This document shows positions 7,465-15,440 of a stretch of 64,000 nucleotides of DNA, piece after piece. Both the position numbers and the translations under genes were made by a program. The DNA lies in the IMG/VR virus record IMGVR_UViG_3300023049_000543, positions 19,957-83,956 of that record; one strand, 5' to 3'. The DNA is from a virus. Below the pieces are notes generated by a model. That model did not search any database, had not been told where the DNA came from, and saw only the letters and a program-made list of their open reading frames with translations. Each line of letters starts with the position of its first letter. Positions within the stretch are counted from its first letter, which is position 1.

Positions 7465-8278
7465 CGACAGATGGTAAATCTCCGATCTCATCCTCTTCGG
7501 TAAGATCTTTAACTTTAACTGCTCCGCGTGCAGTTTGAACTTTTCTAAATCCTGCAAGTTGTCGAACCGTACCATCTTCCATCTCCAATTCATAAAGCTG
7601 TGAATTTTCTTTATTTACAATCGAAGTTGATAAAGAATGGCATTTACCGACGTTTGTTCCCGCCAGCCAACAAACGACTTCCTTCGGACCGGGACCGCCA
7701 TCATTAAGAAACTTATCAAGACTTCGGAAACCAGAGGTACGATGCTCAATAGCAGACGGGCTGAACAATAATTCATAATTATCCAGAAGCCACAAACCCT
7801 GGACCTGCAGATCAGTAATCCGATTAGCCTCTTCGACGATCTTCTCGATCTCATCAAAATCCCCGTTCTGATAAGCAAGCATCGCCTCGTCTGAATAGAT
7901 CAAGCCGAAAGCCCTCTTCCGAGCCCATTCGACCATCTTCTCTTTCAGAATGGGAACATCACGCGGGTTCGATTTCTGATCGATAAGTTCCAGAACCGAT
8001 TCATATGGGTCATCCTCAGTCATATGCTGAAGGATGAAATCACGAAGCAGGCCCCGAGTCGGGACGATTTGATGCTTCTCAATGTGATTAAGAATGATAG
8101 CGATTACGTATCGTGCTTCAACCGCTTCAAAAAGATCTGGCGTTAAGAATCGTCCGATCGAAAGAAATAGATCCGGGTGATCAAGGGCAAGGGGGATCAG
8201 AGCCTTCTCAACGTACTTGCCAAATTCGCTCTCAGCCTCGTTATTTTGAGTGAGAAATTTGGAAGTATCTTCGTACAT
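7418..8278 (-). CDS. replicative DNA helicase DnaB/gp41, N-terminal part with N-intein
   Basis: Extein residues run from the helical N-terminal domain (FLTQNNEAESEFGKYVEKAL) through the linker to the RecA-like domain, stopping at CWLAGTNVGK, the Walker A lysine. The next residue is the intein Cys1. The piece ends with a 74-residue N-intein. It is inactive alone because the Walker A Ser and all later motifs are in 5257-6393. ATG 8278 directly follows the upstream stop at 8280 and is preferred to an upstream in-frame start. Confidence 0.9.
   Translation of the reverse strand: MYEDTSKFLTQNNEAESEFGKYVEKALIPLALDHPDLFLSIGRFLTPDLFEAVEARYVIAIILNHIEKHQIVPTRGLLRDFILQHMTEDDPYESVLELIDQKSNPRDVPILKEKMVEWARKRAFGLIYSDEAMLAYQNGDFDEIEKIVEEANRITDLQVQGLWLLDNYELLFSPSAIEHRTSGFRSLDKFLNDGGPGPKEVVCWLAGTNVGKCHSLSTSIVNKENSQLYELEMEDGTVRQLAGFRKVQTARGAVKVKDLTEEDEIGDLPSVDDSWDLELSDMRLEV
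7421..7642 (-). mobile_element. N-terminal half of DnaB split intein (74 aa)
   Basis: Begins CHSLSTSIV (block A) after GTNVGK. It then passes quickly to YELEMEDGTVRQLAGFRKVQ and AVKVKDLTEEDEI, the position of block B in other N-inteins of this window. The TxxH of block B is absent (LAGF instead). The two split inteins in DnaE have TSDH and TLDH at this place. Confidence 0.85.
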
Positions 8279-8279
8279 A

Positions 8280-8636
8280 TTATGGTCCTGAAGTGCCGCT
8301 CGTACCTGATGTAGGATCAACGCAATGCGTAGCGATCCTATTTTGAATTGCAGCTAGTTGATTTTGATGATACTGTTCTGCCAACGCAAGAGCATCACAG
8401 ATCTGAATAAATTCGCATTCTTCGAAAGTGATAATTGCCCCATTTGTCAGACTCCGACGCTCCCCATAATGGGGAGCATGCGTTGGCAAATTGGGCCTAA
8501 TTAGAATGGTATAAACCCACCCATTATTTCCACGGGTAACACCCGCAATCGTATGAGCTTCTAAGAATCCGACTGAGGCGGATTCTCGGAGGTAGACGGT
8601 TGTTCCTCGTTCGTAGAGGGGAGCGTCGTAGGGCAT
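8280..8636 (-). CDS. hypothetical protein, 118 aa
   Basis: Between RecA and the DnaB N-half, same strand. It overlaps the 3' end of recA by 76 bases, in the low-complexity Ser/Pro/Glu tail of RecA. The first ~80 residues look like a small beta barrel (GTTVYLRESASVGFLEAHTIAGV), possibly SH3- or Tudor-like. The end is Thr/Ser/Gly-rich. No family recognised. Confidence 0.55.
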   Translation of the reverse strand: MPYDAPLYERGTTVYLRESASVGFLEAHTIAGVTRGNNGWVYTILIRPNLPTHAPHYGERRSLTNGAIITFEECEFIQICDALALAEQYHQNQLAAIQNRIATHCVDPTSGTSGTSGP

Positions 8637-10777
8637 GAGTCTGTTCCAGTGATTACATGATTGTAAATTCTCTGAAATAGATTTGGGTCTGTCGCCAATA
8701 TAGCAGCAGAAGCCGCCATACCATTGCCAAGAGATTCCCCATCATATTTGATATGACTCCCAGAGACAGTAACAATTTTCTTATCTTTCGCTACCGTCAA
8801 CAAGCTGGAATATGGGTCGACACCATAAATTGGGTATTCAGGCAGACCAAACGTGATATTGAATTCAGCAACAGTAAAAGGCGGTGCGATCTTATTCTTC
8901 TTGAATGTCACCTTGGTGGTATTACCAACAATGGTATCACCAACCTTGAAAGAGCCTGTCCGACGAATGTCCATTCGAATAGACGAATAGAATTTCAATG
9001 CCCTCCCACCGGGGGTTGTCTCAGGAGAGTTATGCACAACAACACCAACTTGATTACCACCAGCCATGTAATTATGATTCCCTTCTACAGAAATATCATA
9101 CTTTCCCTTCTGCTTCATTTGTCGTTTGCTAGCTGGTCGAATATCAACAATCTCAACACCGCAAGATCTGAAAGCCCTTTTTCGACTAAGATTTAATGTT
9201 TTGTAAAACCCGCGACGACAAACAGGTAATTTTCTGTCCATACATTCTGGGACAAAGCAAGCGATCTTAGAAGCAATATTTTCGCTGATGTCCACGTCAA
9301 ATGTGACTCTGCCACCACGAGACATGTAGTGGAATAAGCCTAATTCATCAAGTGCTCGACTAATTTGATCAAGCTTCTCACCATCACCAGCGAATCGTTT
9401 GATAGATAATTGATAACGTTTACGTTCGTAAACAGCATCATCCATCATCCAAATAGCAAAACCAAGCCATGAAAAATTGTCAAGCAAAATCATTGGGTCG
9501 CGATTTGGATAATCACGCTTAACTTCAGCAAATTCAGGATACTCTATTGAAGAATAAAAGACGCCAGAATTACATTTATAATCAGCCATCTTAAGACCAG
9601 CAGCAGAAAGAATTTCAGCCTTCCAATTCATATAATGAGTATCAATATTATCTCGAATCTTCAGAGCAGCTCCTAATCTCTTCTTATTTTTGGAGATATG
9701 AGAGTCACCGGACAACACTCCAGTAAGGAATTGACCAAGAGTGCCATTTGGGTGACCGTCTTCATCAAACACAAAACAATCTTGTTTTGTGGTAAGATGA
9801 TCACCCACACTCAAAGAATCCATTTGAACGAATTCATTATCACACAATACTTCGTGACTTGGAGTCACAGTGATTTGCATGGTACCGTTTTTCGTACCAG
9901 TACCACGCAATGAAACGTGAAGATAGTCGTCAGATATTTCTACATCACCATTGTGGTGCCAGTCGACGATTTTCTTTGGTTCGAATTCCTTGGTCTCGAT
10001 GTTGTAAGACCATACCTCACCTTCAACCTTTTCATCATAAACTTGACGAATCGGCAATACTCTGCCATCTACAAATGGGATTAAAGTGTCGGCATGAAGG
10101 CAGCCGAACATGACGCCGATCTTCTCTCGGATCTGATTAACACACAATAGAGTGCATTTACTGGCTGAAACAGGGCCATTGATTTTAGCAAAGGCACGAC
10201 TGTTCATTCGAGCATTAGCACCAATTTGGTTGTTACCCTCAAGAGTGCCTTCGATTTCGTCTTTCGTGATCATGGCAGCGATAGAGTCGATGATCACCAA
10301 TTCTACCTTGCCGGATTTGACAAGCAATTCGACAATATCGTACGCTTGCTCACCATTACTCGGCTGAGAGAAGATCAATTCTTCGACGTTCAAACCGATC
10401 GCCGAAGCCCAAGTGGGATCAAAAGCGTGCTCGACGTCGACAAAAGCCACACGTCCTGGTCGTTGCCCAGTCACTTTGCCAGAGTCGTCTTTGACGTCAA
10501 AAAGAGTGTTCTGAAATGCTGCACCGATTTTGAGGCACGTGGTAGTCTTTCCGCTCGACTCAGGCCCATAGATCTCGATGATCCTGCCTCTCGGGATTCC
10601 GCCGCATCCGATCGCCTCGTCGATACCGACGACACCGGTTGGAACGGAATCTACTGGGACAATAGCGTTGTCTCCAGCGAATCGTACGGCTTCGACACCA
10701 TACTTAGATATGAAGTGTGCTCTCAGCTCAGTCAGATCTTCAATTGCTGTGCTCTTCGTTTTAACTTTCACCATCAT
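8561..10777 (-). CDS. recA: RecA/UvsX-type recombinase containing an intein
   Basis: Strand-exchange recombinase. Exteins show the RecA core: GRIIEIYGPESSGKTT (Walker A), VAFVDVEHAFDP, LVIIDSIAAM (Walker B), the NQIREKIGVMFG motif and, after the intein, SPETTPGGRALKFYSS. After splicing the protein would be about 380 aa, normal for RecA. The tail is Ser/Thr/Pro/Glu-rich. It is more like bacterial RecA than T4 UvsX in the VMFG...GGRALKFY region. ATG 10777 is preferred because AAGG lies five bases upstream; a GTG at 10783 and an ATG at 10774 are alternatives. The 358-residue intein must be removed for activity. Confidence 0.93.
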   Translation of the reverse strand: MMVKVKTKSTAIEDLTELRAHFISKYGVEAVRFAGDNAIVPVDSVPTGVVGIDEAIGCGGIPRGRIIEIYGPESSGKTTTCLKIGAAFQNTLFDVKDDSGKVTGQRPGRVAFVDVEHAFDPTWASAIGLNVEELIFSQPSNGEQAYDIVELLVKSGKVELVIIDSIAAMITKDEIEGTLEGNNQIGANARMNSRAFAKINGPVSASKCTLLCVNQIREKIGVMFGCLHADTLIPFVDGRVLPIRQVYDEKVEGEVWSYNIETKEFEPKKIVDWHHNGDVEISDDYLHVSLRGTGTKNGTMQITVTPSHEVLCDNEFVQMDSLSVGDHLTTKQDCFVFDEDGHPNGTLGQFLTGVLSGDSHISKNKKRLGAALKIRDNIDTHYMNWKAEILSAAGLKMADYKCNSGVFYSSIEYPEFAEVKRDYPNRDPMILLDNFSWLGFAIWMMDDAVYERKRYQLSIKRFAGDGEKLDQISRALDELGLFHYMSRGGRVTFDVDISENIASKIACFVPECMDRKLPVCRRGFYKTLNLSRKRAFRSCGVEIVDIRPASKRQMKQKGKYDISVEGNHNYMAGGNQVGVVVHNSPETTPGGRALKFYSSIRMDIRRTGSFKVGDTIVGNTTKVTFKKNKIAPPFTVAEFNITFGLPEYPIYGVDPYSSLLTVAKDKKIVTVSGSHIKYDGESLGNGMAASAAILATDPNLFQRIYNHVITGTDSCPTTLPSTNEEQPSTSENPPQSDS
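9029..10102 (-). mobile_element. RecA intein with LAGLIDADG endonuclease (358 aa)
   Basis: Starts CLHADTLIPF after VMFG and ends VGVVVHN before Ser+1 (SPETT). Block B is ITVTPSHEVL. Two LAGLIDADG-type motifs are visible (FLTGVLSGDSHI and WLGFAIWMMDDA), so a homing nuclease domain appears present and probably active. Block F is KYDISVEGNHNYM. All splicing residues (Cys1, TxxH, His-Asn, Ser+1) are intact. Confidence 0.95.
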
Positions 10778-11012
10778 TCTCACCTTGGTTATCAGAATTA
10801 ATAGCCGGTTTCACTTCCGTAGTGAACTGGCCTACTACCTTTACGGCAGATGGTTTAACACGTAGAATACGGGCACCTCGTGACAACACAAGGAATTCGT
10901 CGTGGCTAGATACAACAGACCATCGGCCACTTGAATCAAACCCACCTTTCTGCCCAAGAACACCAGTGGTATCAATAATAATTACAATGTCGAAAGCACG
11001 GATATTCTTCAT
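10761..11012 (-). CDS. hypothetical protein, 83 aa, upstream of recA
   Basis: Overlaps the start of recA by 17 bases. Contains a hydrophobic strand (FDIVIIIDTTGVLG) and ends in an Asn/Asp/Glu-rich tail. It is the first gene of the leftward recA-dnaB-groES run. Family not recognised. Confidence 0.5.
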   Translation of the reverse strand: MKNIRAFDIVIIIDTTGVLGQKGGFDSSGRWSVVSSHDEFLVLSRGARILRVKPSAVKVVGQFTTEVKPAINSDNQGENDGES

Positions 11013-11056
11013 TTCAAAAATAATCTTGAACCAAAAGTGGATGGGAAACTAAACTT
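11013..11056. promoter_or_regulatory. divergent intergenic region
   Basis: A 44-base AT-rich gap between the leftward recA operon start (11012) and the rightward gene at 11057. It is the only place both transcripts could begin. No clear -10/-35 pair or T4 late-type TATAAATA box is seen, so the promoter assignment rests on position alone. Confidence 0.3.
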
Positions 11057-11575
11057 ATGAATAACCAAGACAAATCAATCGTCGAAGAGATCCGAGCTTA
11101 TTTAGGTCTCGACGCCCATGACAGGGGCGATGAGCAACGATTAGCTTTGGGTTCGCAACATATCCGCGAATACATCGACGACGCCTATCGTCTGAAAGTC
11201 GGTAAACTATCCCACTTCGATTCAATCGTCACTGCATTCAGTAAAACACATCACTCAATGTATATTGACGACCCCGCATTCGTCACCACCTTCAAAAAGG
11301 AAATGACAGCACGGGGCCTACCAAAACCACAAATCGAAGAAGCACTCGATGCGGTCGACGCCGTTCTCGACAAAGTCGTCAAAGAATTTGGTTCAAAGCA
11401 AGAAAAAGACGGCGGAACCCACCCGAAATTCGACGACATCAAAGAAGTCAGTCAACCCGGACAACCCGATAATGGTGGATTAGTCAAGCCACGAGACGGG
11501 CACAAGCAAGAGAATAATATCGACAGCGACCTGCCAATCAACCGTGACAAAGCCCCTAAAACGGCAGAAGCCTGA
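11057..11575 (+). CDS. hypothetical protein, 172 aa
   Basis: Mostly helical in the first 115 residues (SIVEEIRAYLGLDAHDRGDE). The last 55 residues are hydrophilic, rich in Asp, Lys, Gly and Pro, and probably disordered. No cysteines or family motifs. Convergent with the gene at 11585. Function unknown. Confidence 0.6.
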   Translation: MNNQDKSIVEEIRAYLGLDAHDRGDEQRLALGSQHIREYIDDAYRLKVGKLSHFDSIVTAFSKTHHSMYIDDPAFVTTFKKEMTARGLPKPQIEEALDAVDAVLDKVVKEFGSKQEKDGGTHPKFDDIKEVSQPGQPDNGGLVKPRDGHKQENNIDSDLPINRDKAPKTAEA

Positions 11576-11584
11576 ACTAGAGGG

Positions 11585-12370
11585 TTAACGGCGTACAGTA
11601 ACTTCCCCAGCCCCATTGCATTTGGGACACTTCTGACCACTCACCTGACCGGTAGGAGTCCCATCCTTCATACATAATTTACATGGGCTAAATTGGACTG
11701 AATAACCGTCACCAAATGATTGGTCGACAGCTCCATTATTCTTCCCATCTCGCTTCATTCTCTCCCAATTATCATTGAAAGCCTTCTCGCTATTAGTATC
11801 AATAGCGATAATGGTTTCACCAGTCTCATCCACAGTACGTTCTGGTAACTCAAACTGACGACCAGTCGGAGACTGAACACGCTGCTTGACCTGAACCTTC
11901 TCACCGGGTTTAACAGATTCAACAATCGGAGTCCGAGCTGGTGCAGGGGTCGAAACGGCGACAGCTTGAACCGGAGCACCCTCCGAAGCACCCTCCGAGG
12001 CTTCCTCTTGGTCTTCCTCGTCTTCGCCGTTACGTGATGGTATTTGCTGCATCCTCATCGTTACAGGACCAGGAGAGGCCACAGGAGCCGCTGGAACGGG
12101 TTGAGCCGCTGGGATAGGTCCATTATCCGTAGGTCCACCAATGGTCATCATACCGCCTTTGGCGATCGCTTCCTCTAAATCGAAGCCGAAAGTCTCAGCC
12201 AATTCTTCTGCTTGAGTGACCAATTTGACCACCGCATCCCTTACTTCAGCGAGTGATCGACCCAACTCGTCATCGCAAATAGCAACAGTAATCGGGCCAA
12301 GACTACATTGAACAGTCACAGAAGTATTAAGTTCTTCAGTCGTCTTGCTAAACAAGCATTTTTTAGCCAT
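11585..12370 (-). CDS. protein with C-terminal DnaJ-type zinc knuckles, 261 aa
   Basis: An N-terminal beta/alpha segment with a helix (LAEVRDAVVKLVTQAEELAETF) is followed by a Pro/Ala- and Glu-rich disordered middle. The last ~40 residues carry CKLC and CPKCNGAGE, a zinc knuckle pair like those of DnaJ. The ATG at 12370 (MAKKCLF) lies eleven bases from the divergent start at 12382 and is preferred to a start at 12394, which would overlap it. Function unknown. Confidence 0.6.
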   Translation of the reverse strand: MAKKCLFSKTTEELNTSVTVQCSLGPITVAICDDELGRSLAEVRDAVVKLVTQAEELAETFGFDLEEAIAKGGMMTIGGPTDNGPIPAAQPVPAAPVASPGPVTMRMQQIPSRNGEDEEDQEEASEGASEGAPVQAVAVSTPAPARTPIVESVKPGEKVQVKQRVQSPTGRQFELPERTVDETGETIIAIDTNSEKAFNDNWERMKRDGKNNGAVDQSFGDGYSVQFSPCKLCMKDGTPTGQVSGQKCPKCNGAGEVTVRR

Positions 12371-12381
12371 CGTAGGAACCC

Positions 12382-12771
12382 ATGTCAAAAGCAATTATTG
12401 TCAAAATTGATCTCGCAACGCCGCCCGAAGAATACATCAAACGTCACTTGGGCAAGCAGTCTGAAGAAACCAAGGCGGCAATCGAAAAAGTAGTCCAAGA
12501 GAAAAAACTCGTCCAAAATGCCAAGGATTCTCTGAAAGAAAAAACACGCCAGAAAACCACAGCATTAAACAACCTATTTACTCAAATCCACGCACAGGGC
12601 GAAACTGGTATGCCCAAGCAAGAAGTCATCGACGCCATGATGGAAATGGAAGCCGTCAAAAGCTCGTCCGGAGCGACTTTGAAGCTCAAGAAAATGGTGG
12701 CCACCGAATTAGTCGGATATGAGCTAAAAGTGACCAAGACGCATTATTTCATCGTCAAAGCCGAAAACTGA
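12382..12771 (+). CDS. hypothetical protein, 129 aa, coiled-coil
   Basis: Highly charged Lys/Glu-rich protein with a likely coiled coil between about residues 28 and 60 (EETKAAIEKVVQEKKLVQNA). The ending KTHYFIVKAEN suggests a small winged or beta domain. It starts divergently from the 12370 gene and runs 28 bases into the 3' end of the convergent KdsB gene. Family not recognised. Confidence 0.6.
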   Translation: MSKAIIVKIDLATPPEEYIKRHLGKQSEETKAAIEKVVQEKKLVQNAKDSLKEKTRQKTTALNNLFTQIHAQGETGMPKQEVIDAMMEMEAVKSSSGATLKLKKMVATELVGYELKVTKTHYFIVKAEN

Positions 12772-13463
12772 GCGTAATCCCTAGGGACGTCAATAGTCCT
12801 CAATCTTTGCAAGACGGTATGGACCTTAATCTCCATACCGTCCATCATCCATTGAATCTGCTCTAAATTTTCAGTATGGGTATAATAACCAATTGACCCA
12901 TTAAATTTCTTAGGAATTCCCTGCGGGAAGATATAAACACCAATGTGCTTATAAAACTTCGATCCATTATAGGGAATACAAGACCGACTGAAGTACAAAG
13001 CTTTGCCACCTGCAGCAAAGACAACTTTGACAGTATTCGGGTCATCTGGATCATCATACTTATCATCTGACAAGAATGAATATGCCAAAGTATGAATCGG
13101 AAACGAGGTGTCAGTAACCAAACCGGCCAAAATACCATTCAGCAACATCGGATCTAAATCAGGACAGTCAGCCTGAATGATAATAAACGGATCGTTGATA
13201 TTATTCTTCATCAGATAGCGATGAACCCGATCAGATCCAGAATGTCCAAGAGTAGAATCAACGATCCGGACTTTAGTAAAGTCCACCTTACTCACAGCTT
13301 CTACTATCCTGGGATCATCCGTGAGAACAACCACTTCGCTAATATAATCACACTTGGCGGCATTCTCAACAACATGATTAATCAGCGGTTTCCCACCAAT
13401 CTCTATCAGGACCTTCCCAGGGAAACGAGAAGAATCATATCGAGCAGGTATAAACGCAATCAT
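12744..13463 (-). CDS. kdsB: 3-deoxy-manno-octulosonate cytidylyltransferase-like (KdsB family)
   Basis: Predicted to activate an acid sugar (Kdo or a relative) with CTP. The start MIAFIPARYDSSRFPGKVL is the nucleotide-binding signature of KdsB/NeuA enzymes. GKPLINHVVENA, VVVLTDDPRI and a later FIIIQADCPDLDP with its metal-binding Asp follow the fold, as does the GVYIFP segment (KHIGVYIFP). Length 239 aa is close to the usual ~250. It overlaps the upstream FAD-type gene by four bases, so the two are coupled, perhaps to make a modified surface or virion glycan with the genes at 56-61 kb. Confidence 0.8.
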   Translation of the reverse strand: MIAFIPARYDSSRFPGKVLIEIGGKPLINHVVENAAKCDYISEVVVLTDDPRIVEAVSKVDFTKVRIVDSTLGHSGSDRVHRYLMKNNINDPFIIIQADCPDLDPMLLNGILAGLVTDTSFPIHTLAYSFLSDDKYDDPDDPNTVKVVFAAGGKALYFSRSCIPYNGSKFYKHIGVYIFPQGIPKKFNGSIGYYTHTENLEQIQWMMDGMEIKVHTVLQRLRTIDVPRDYAQFSALTMK

Positions 13464-14389
13464 ACTATTGATCCATCAGCGATTTTTAATAAGCGGTGCA
13501 AACAACTGGAAACGTCCATAGCAGAATCCCATTGAGCAGACATACCCAATGGGACGATACCATACGACTTGAGCCAATGCACATCTGAAATAGCACCAGC
13601 TGGCAAACAGCCAGGATAGAAAAACCCAGAGATCAAATCAAAATCATCAACATAGGGCGTCAAATAAAGCCCCGGATTGTCGATCCGATCCAAGAAGTAG
13701 AAAATGTACTTGTTTTCGCTAACCTGTGCGGTCTTATAAAATTGAATCTGAGGATCGACGACATAAACCTGATTGAACCCCTCATAATTCAGCGTGCTCG
13801 ACTCTAGAAGAATCACACTAATATCGATACTATGCAAATTAGACTGATAATTCGTCAATTCGCACAAATCATCGAGCGGGATAGTAGAAATACAATTATC
13901 GAACTCAATCACATGCCCATCATTAAACTCGATCCTATGAGGCTCGATAGACTTAATAGACGAGATGTTGCGAGAACTTTGCAATTCCTGATAGTACCGC
14001 TGGTATAATGCAGCATAGAGCTGATTCACTCTGGTCCCGTATACATCGAACTCCATCCGGTGCGGATAAACGAGTTCTAAATGTCCAGGGATTTGGAAGC
14101 CATAGGTCTTGGCCAACCAAAACGAGCAATGCTCTTTGTCAAAGCCGCGAACTAACTGCCCCTCGTGCGACCAGCAGCATTTATAGGGGTGTCGTTTGAT
14201 GTCGATGTTCAAAGCCTTGAGTTGATTCTCTAAAGGCTTCAGTAGATCACTAGCATAAATGAAGTTGTCAGCCGATGCCGGATTGACTCCATAAAATCGA
14301 CTAGGCCCGGCACTGATCATTTCATAATCGGAGCCTAAAATATGACGAGCCAAAAAAGCATTAAGGCCGGAGCCTAATATTACATTCAT
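13460..14389 (-). CDS. FAD/NAD-binding protein, amine-oxidase or mutase-like
   Basis: 309 aa. The N-terminus MNVILGSGLNAFLARHIL has the strand-turn-helix of a dinucleotide-binding fold, and a later FDNCISTIPLDDLCELT resembles the conserved 'STIP' segment of UDP-galactopyranose mutases and related flavoproteins. Coupled by overlap to KdsB downstream and one base overlap with the gene upstream. A sugar-nucleotide or lipid-linked oxidoreduction is inferred; the substrate is unknown. Confidence 0.5.
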   Translation of the reverse strand: MNVILGSGLNAFLARHILGSDYEMISAGPSRFYGVNPASADNFIYASDLLKPLENQLKALNIDIKRHPYKCCWSHEGQLVRGFDKEHCSFWLAKTYGFQIPGHLELVYPHRMEFDVYGTRVNQLYAALYQRYYQELQSSRNISSIKSIEPHRIEFNDGHVIEFDNCISTIPLDDLCELTNYQSNLHSIDISVILLESSTLNYEGFNQVYVVDPQIQFYKTAQVSENKYIFYFLDRIDNPGLYLTPYVDDFDLISGFFYPGCLPAGAISDVHWLKSYGIVPLGMSAQWDSAMDVSSCLHRLLKIADGSIV

Positions 14390-14985
14390 TATTCGCCGTC
14401 AGGGTCAAAGTCAGTTGGTATAGCATCTGGGGTGTTTTCTAGCAGCTCGCCCATCGCATCAAACACATCCCCACCACGAAAATCGATTCTATCTTCCTCA
14501 GGCTTCTTGACCTTCTTCCATTGATCACGACGGCGAATAAATTGCCCAAGGCCCTCGCTGCGTCTTTCGACCATTGGATCTTCGATTTCCTCGATCAACA
14601 TTGGCTTCTCGTCATTGTCTTCATCAATAAACATTGCATCAATATTGCTCAATGCCGTTGGGTTGATGTCGAACAATACTAGAGAACTAGTAGAAATCGG
14701 ATCTCTGAACGGAAATTCATGTTCGATGACTTCCGGAACATAGACGTAAGGAAAGCACTTTTCGCAGTACGTCGGTATGGGGACATTCAAATCGTCGGAA
14801 GGCTTTATTAGCTGTTCGATCAGACTGCCGCATTCCGGACATGTAGTCACAGCCATGGTGGGACGAATCAATTCGCCATTTTGACGAATATAATCCTTAT
14901 TATAATCATCATCGAATTGCACTGGGCGTAGAATGAGCGATTGACCATTCAATACGCCTTCAAGGATAGCAAAAGGATTCGACAT
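14389..14985 (-). CDS. zinc-ribbon protein of unknown function, 198 aa
   Basis: Two cysteine pairs (CPECGS and CEKCFPY) around residues 50-80 should bind zinc. The rest is acidic, with a DEDNDEKPMLIEEIEDPM stretch. The ATG at 14985 overlaps the upstream stop (TAATG), so I use it rather than a start at 15003. Part of a string of small zinc proteins after the polymerase genes. Function unknown. Confidence 0.6.
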   Translation of the reverse strand: MSNPFAILEGVLNGQSLILRPVQFDDDYNKDYIRQNGELIRPTMAVTTCPECGSLIEQLIKPSDDLNVPIPTYCEKCFPYVYVPEVIEHEFPFRDPISTSSLVLFDINPTALSNIDAMFIDEDNDEKPMLIEEIEDPMVERRSEGLGQFIRRRDQWKKVKKPEEDRIDFRGGDVFDAMGELLENTPDAIPTDFDPDGE

Positions 14986-15440
14986 TATGATTCTGTCTCC
15001 CAAGAGCTTGCACCCGGAGGCACAGGCTTCGGTTCGAACTCGGGCTTGAATTGTGGGTGTATCAAAAACGAGAGATAATTTGGGTCGGTCGCCACCGCTT
15101 TCGTTTCCAAATCGACCTCAACAGCGGTGACAAACACCAAAAAAGCCGGACCATTCACAATTGGTTCGCCAGATATCTCACAATCTGCTCGGCCTCTGCG
15201 TTTTTTCTGCTGAAGTATAACATTCGTACCAATGACTTTCTGGGCGAATTTGCCATGACAATTGCCACACAAATCAAGAGATCCTATAGCAGCTTTGCGA
15301 TTTGCTTTAAGAACGGAAGGCCCCATACCATTGATGATATTGACACTACAGAGATCGTAACTGTAGTATCTGAACTTCGATTTCAATTTCATGTGGCAAA
15401 GATCACACGATATTCCATCTTTAGTCGTAAGCTGGGCCAT
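14985..15440 (-). CDS. zinc-binding protein of unknown function, 151 aa
   Basis: Shows CDLC near residue 12 and CGNC near residue 58, with another Cys between, consistent with a zinc ribbon. The C-terminal 30 residues are Pro-rich. ATG overlaps the stop of the last DnaE fragment. No family recognised; translational coupling to the polymerase suggests a replication or recombination setting. Confidence 0.55.
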   Translation of the reverse strand: MAQLTTKDGISCDLCHMKLKSKFRYYSYDLCSVNIINGMGPSVLKANRKAAIGSLDLCGNCHGKFAQKVIGTNVILQQKKRRGRADCEISGEPIVNGPAFLVFVTAVEVDLETKAVATDPNYLSFLIHPQFKPEFEPKPVPPGASSWETES

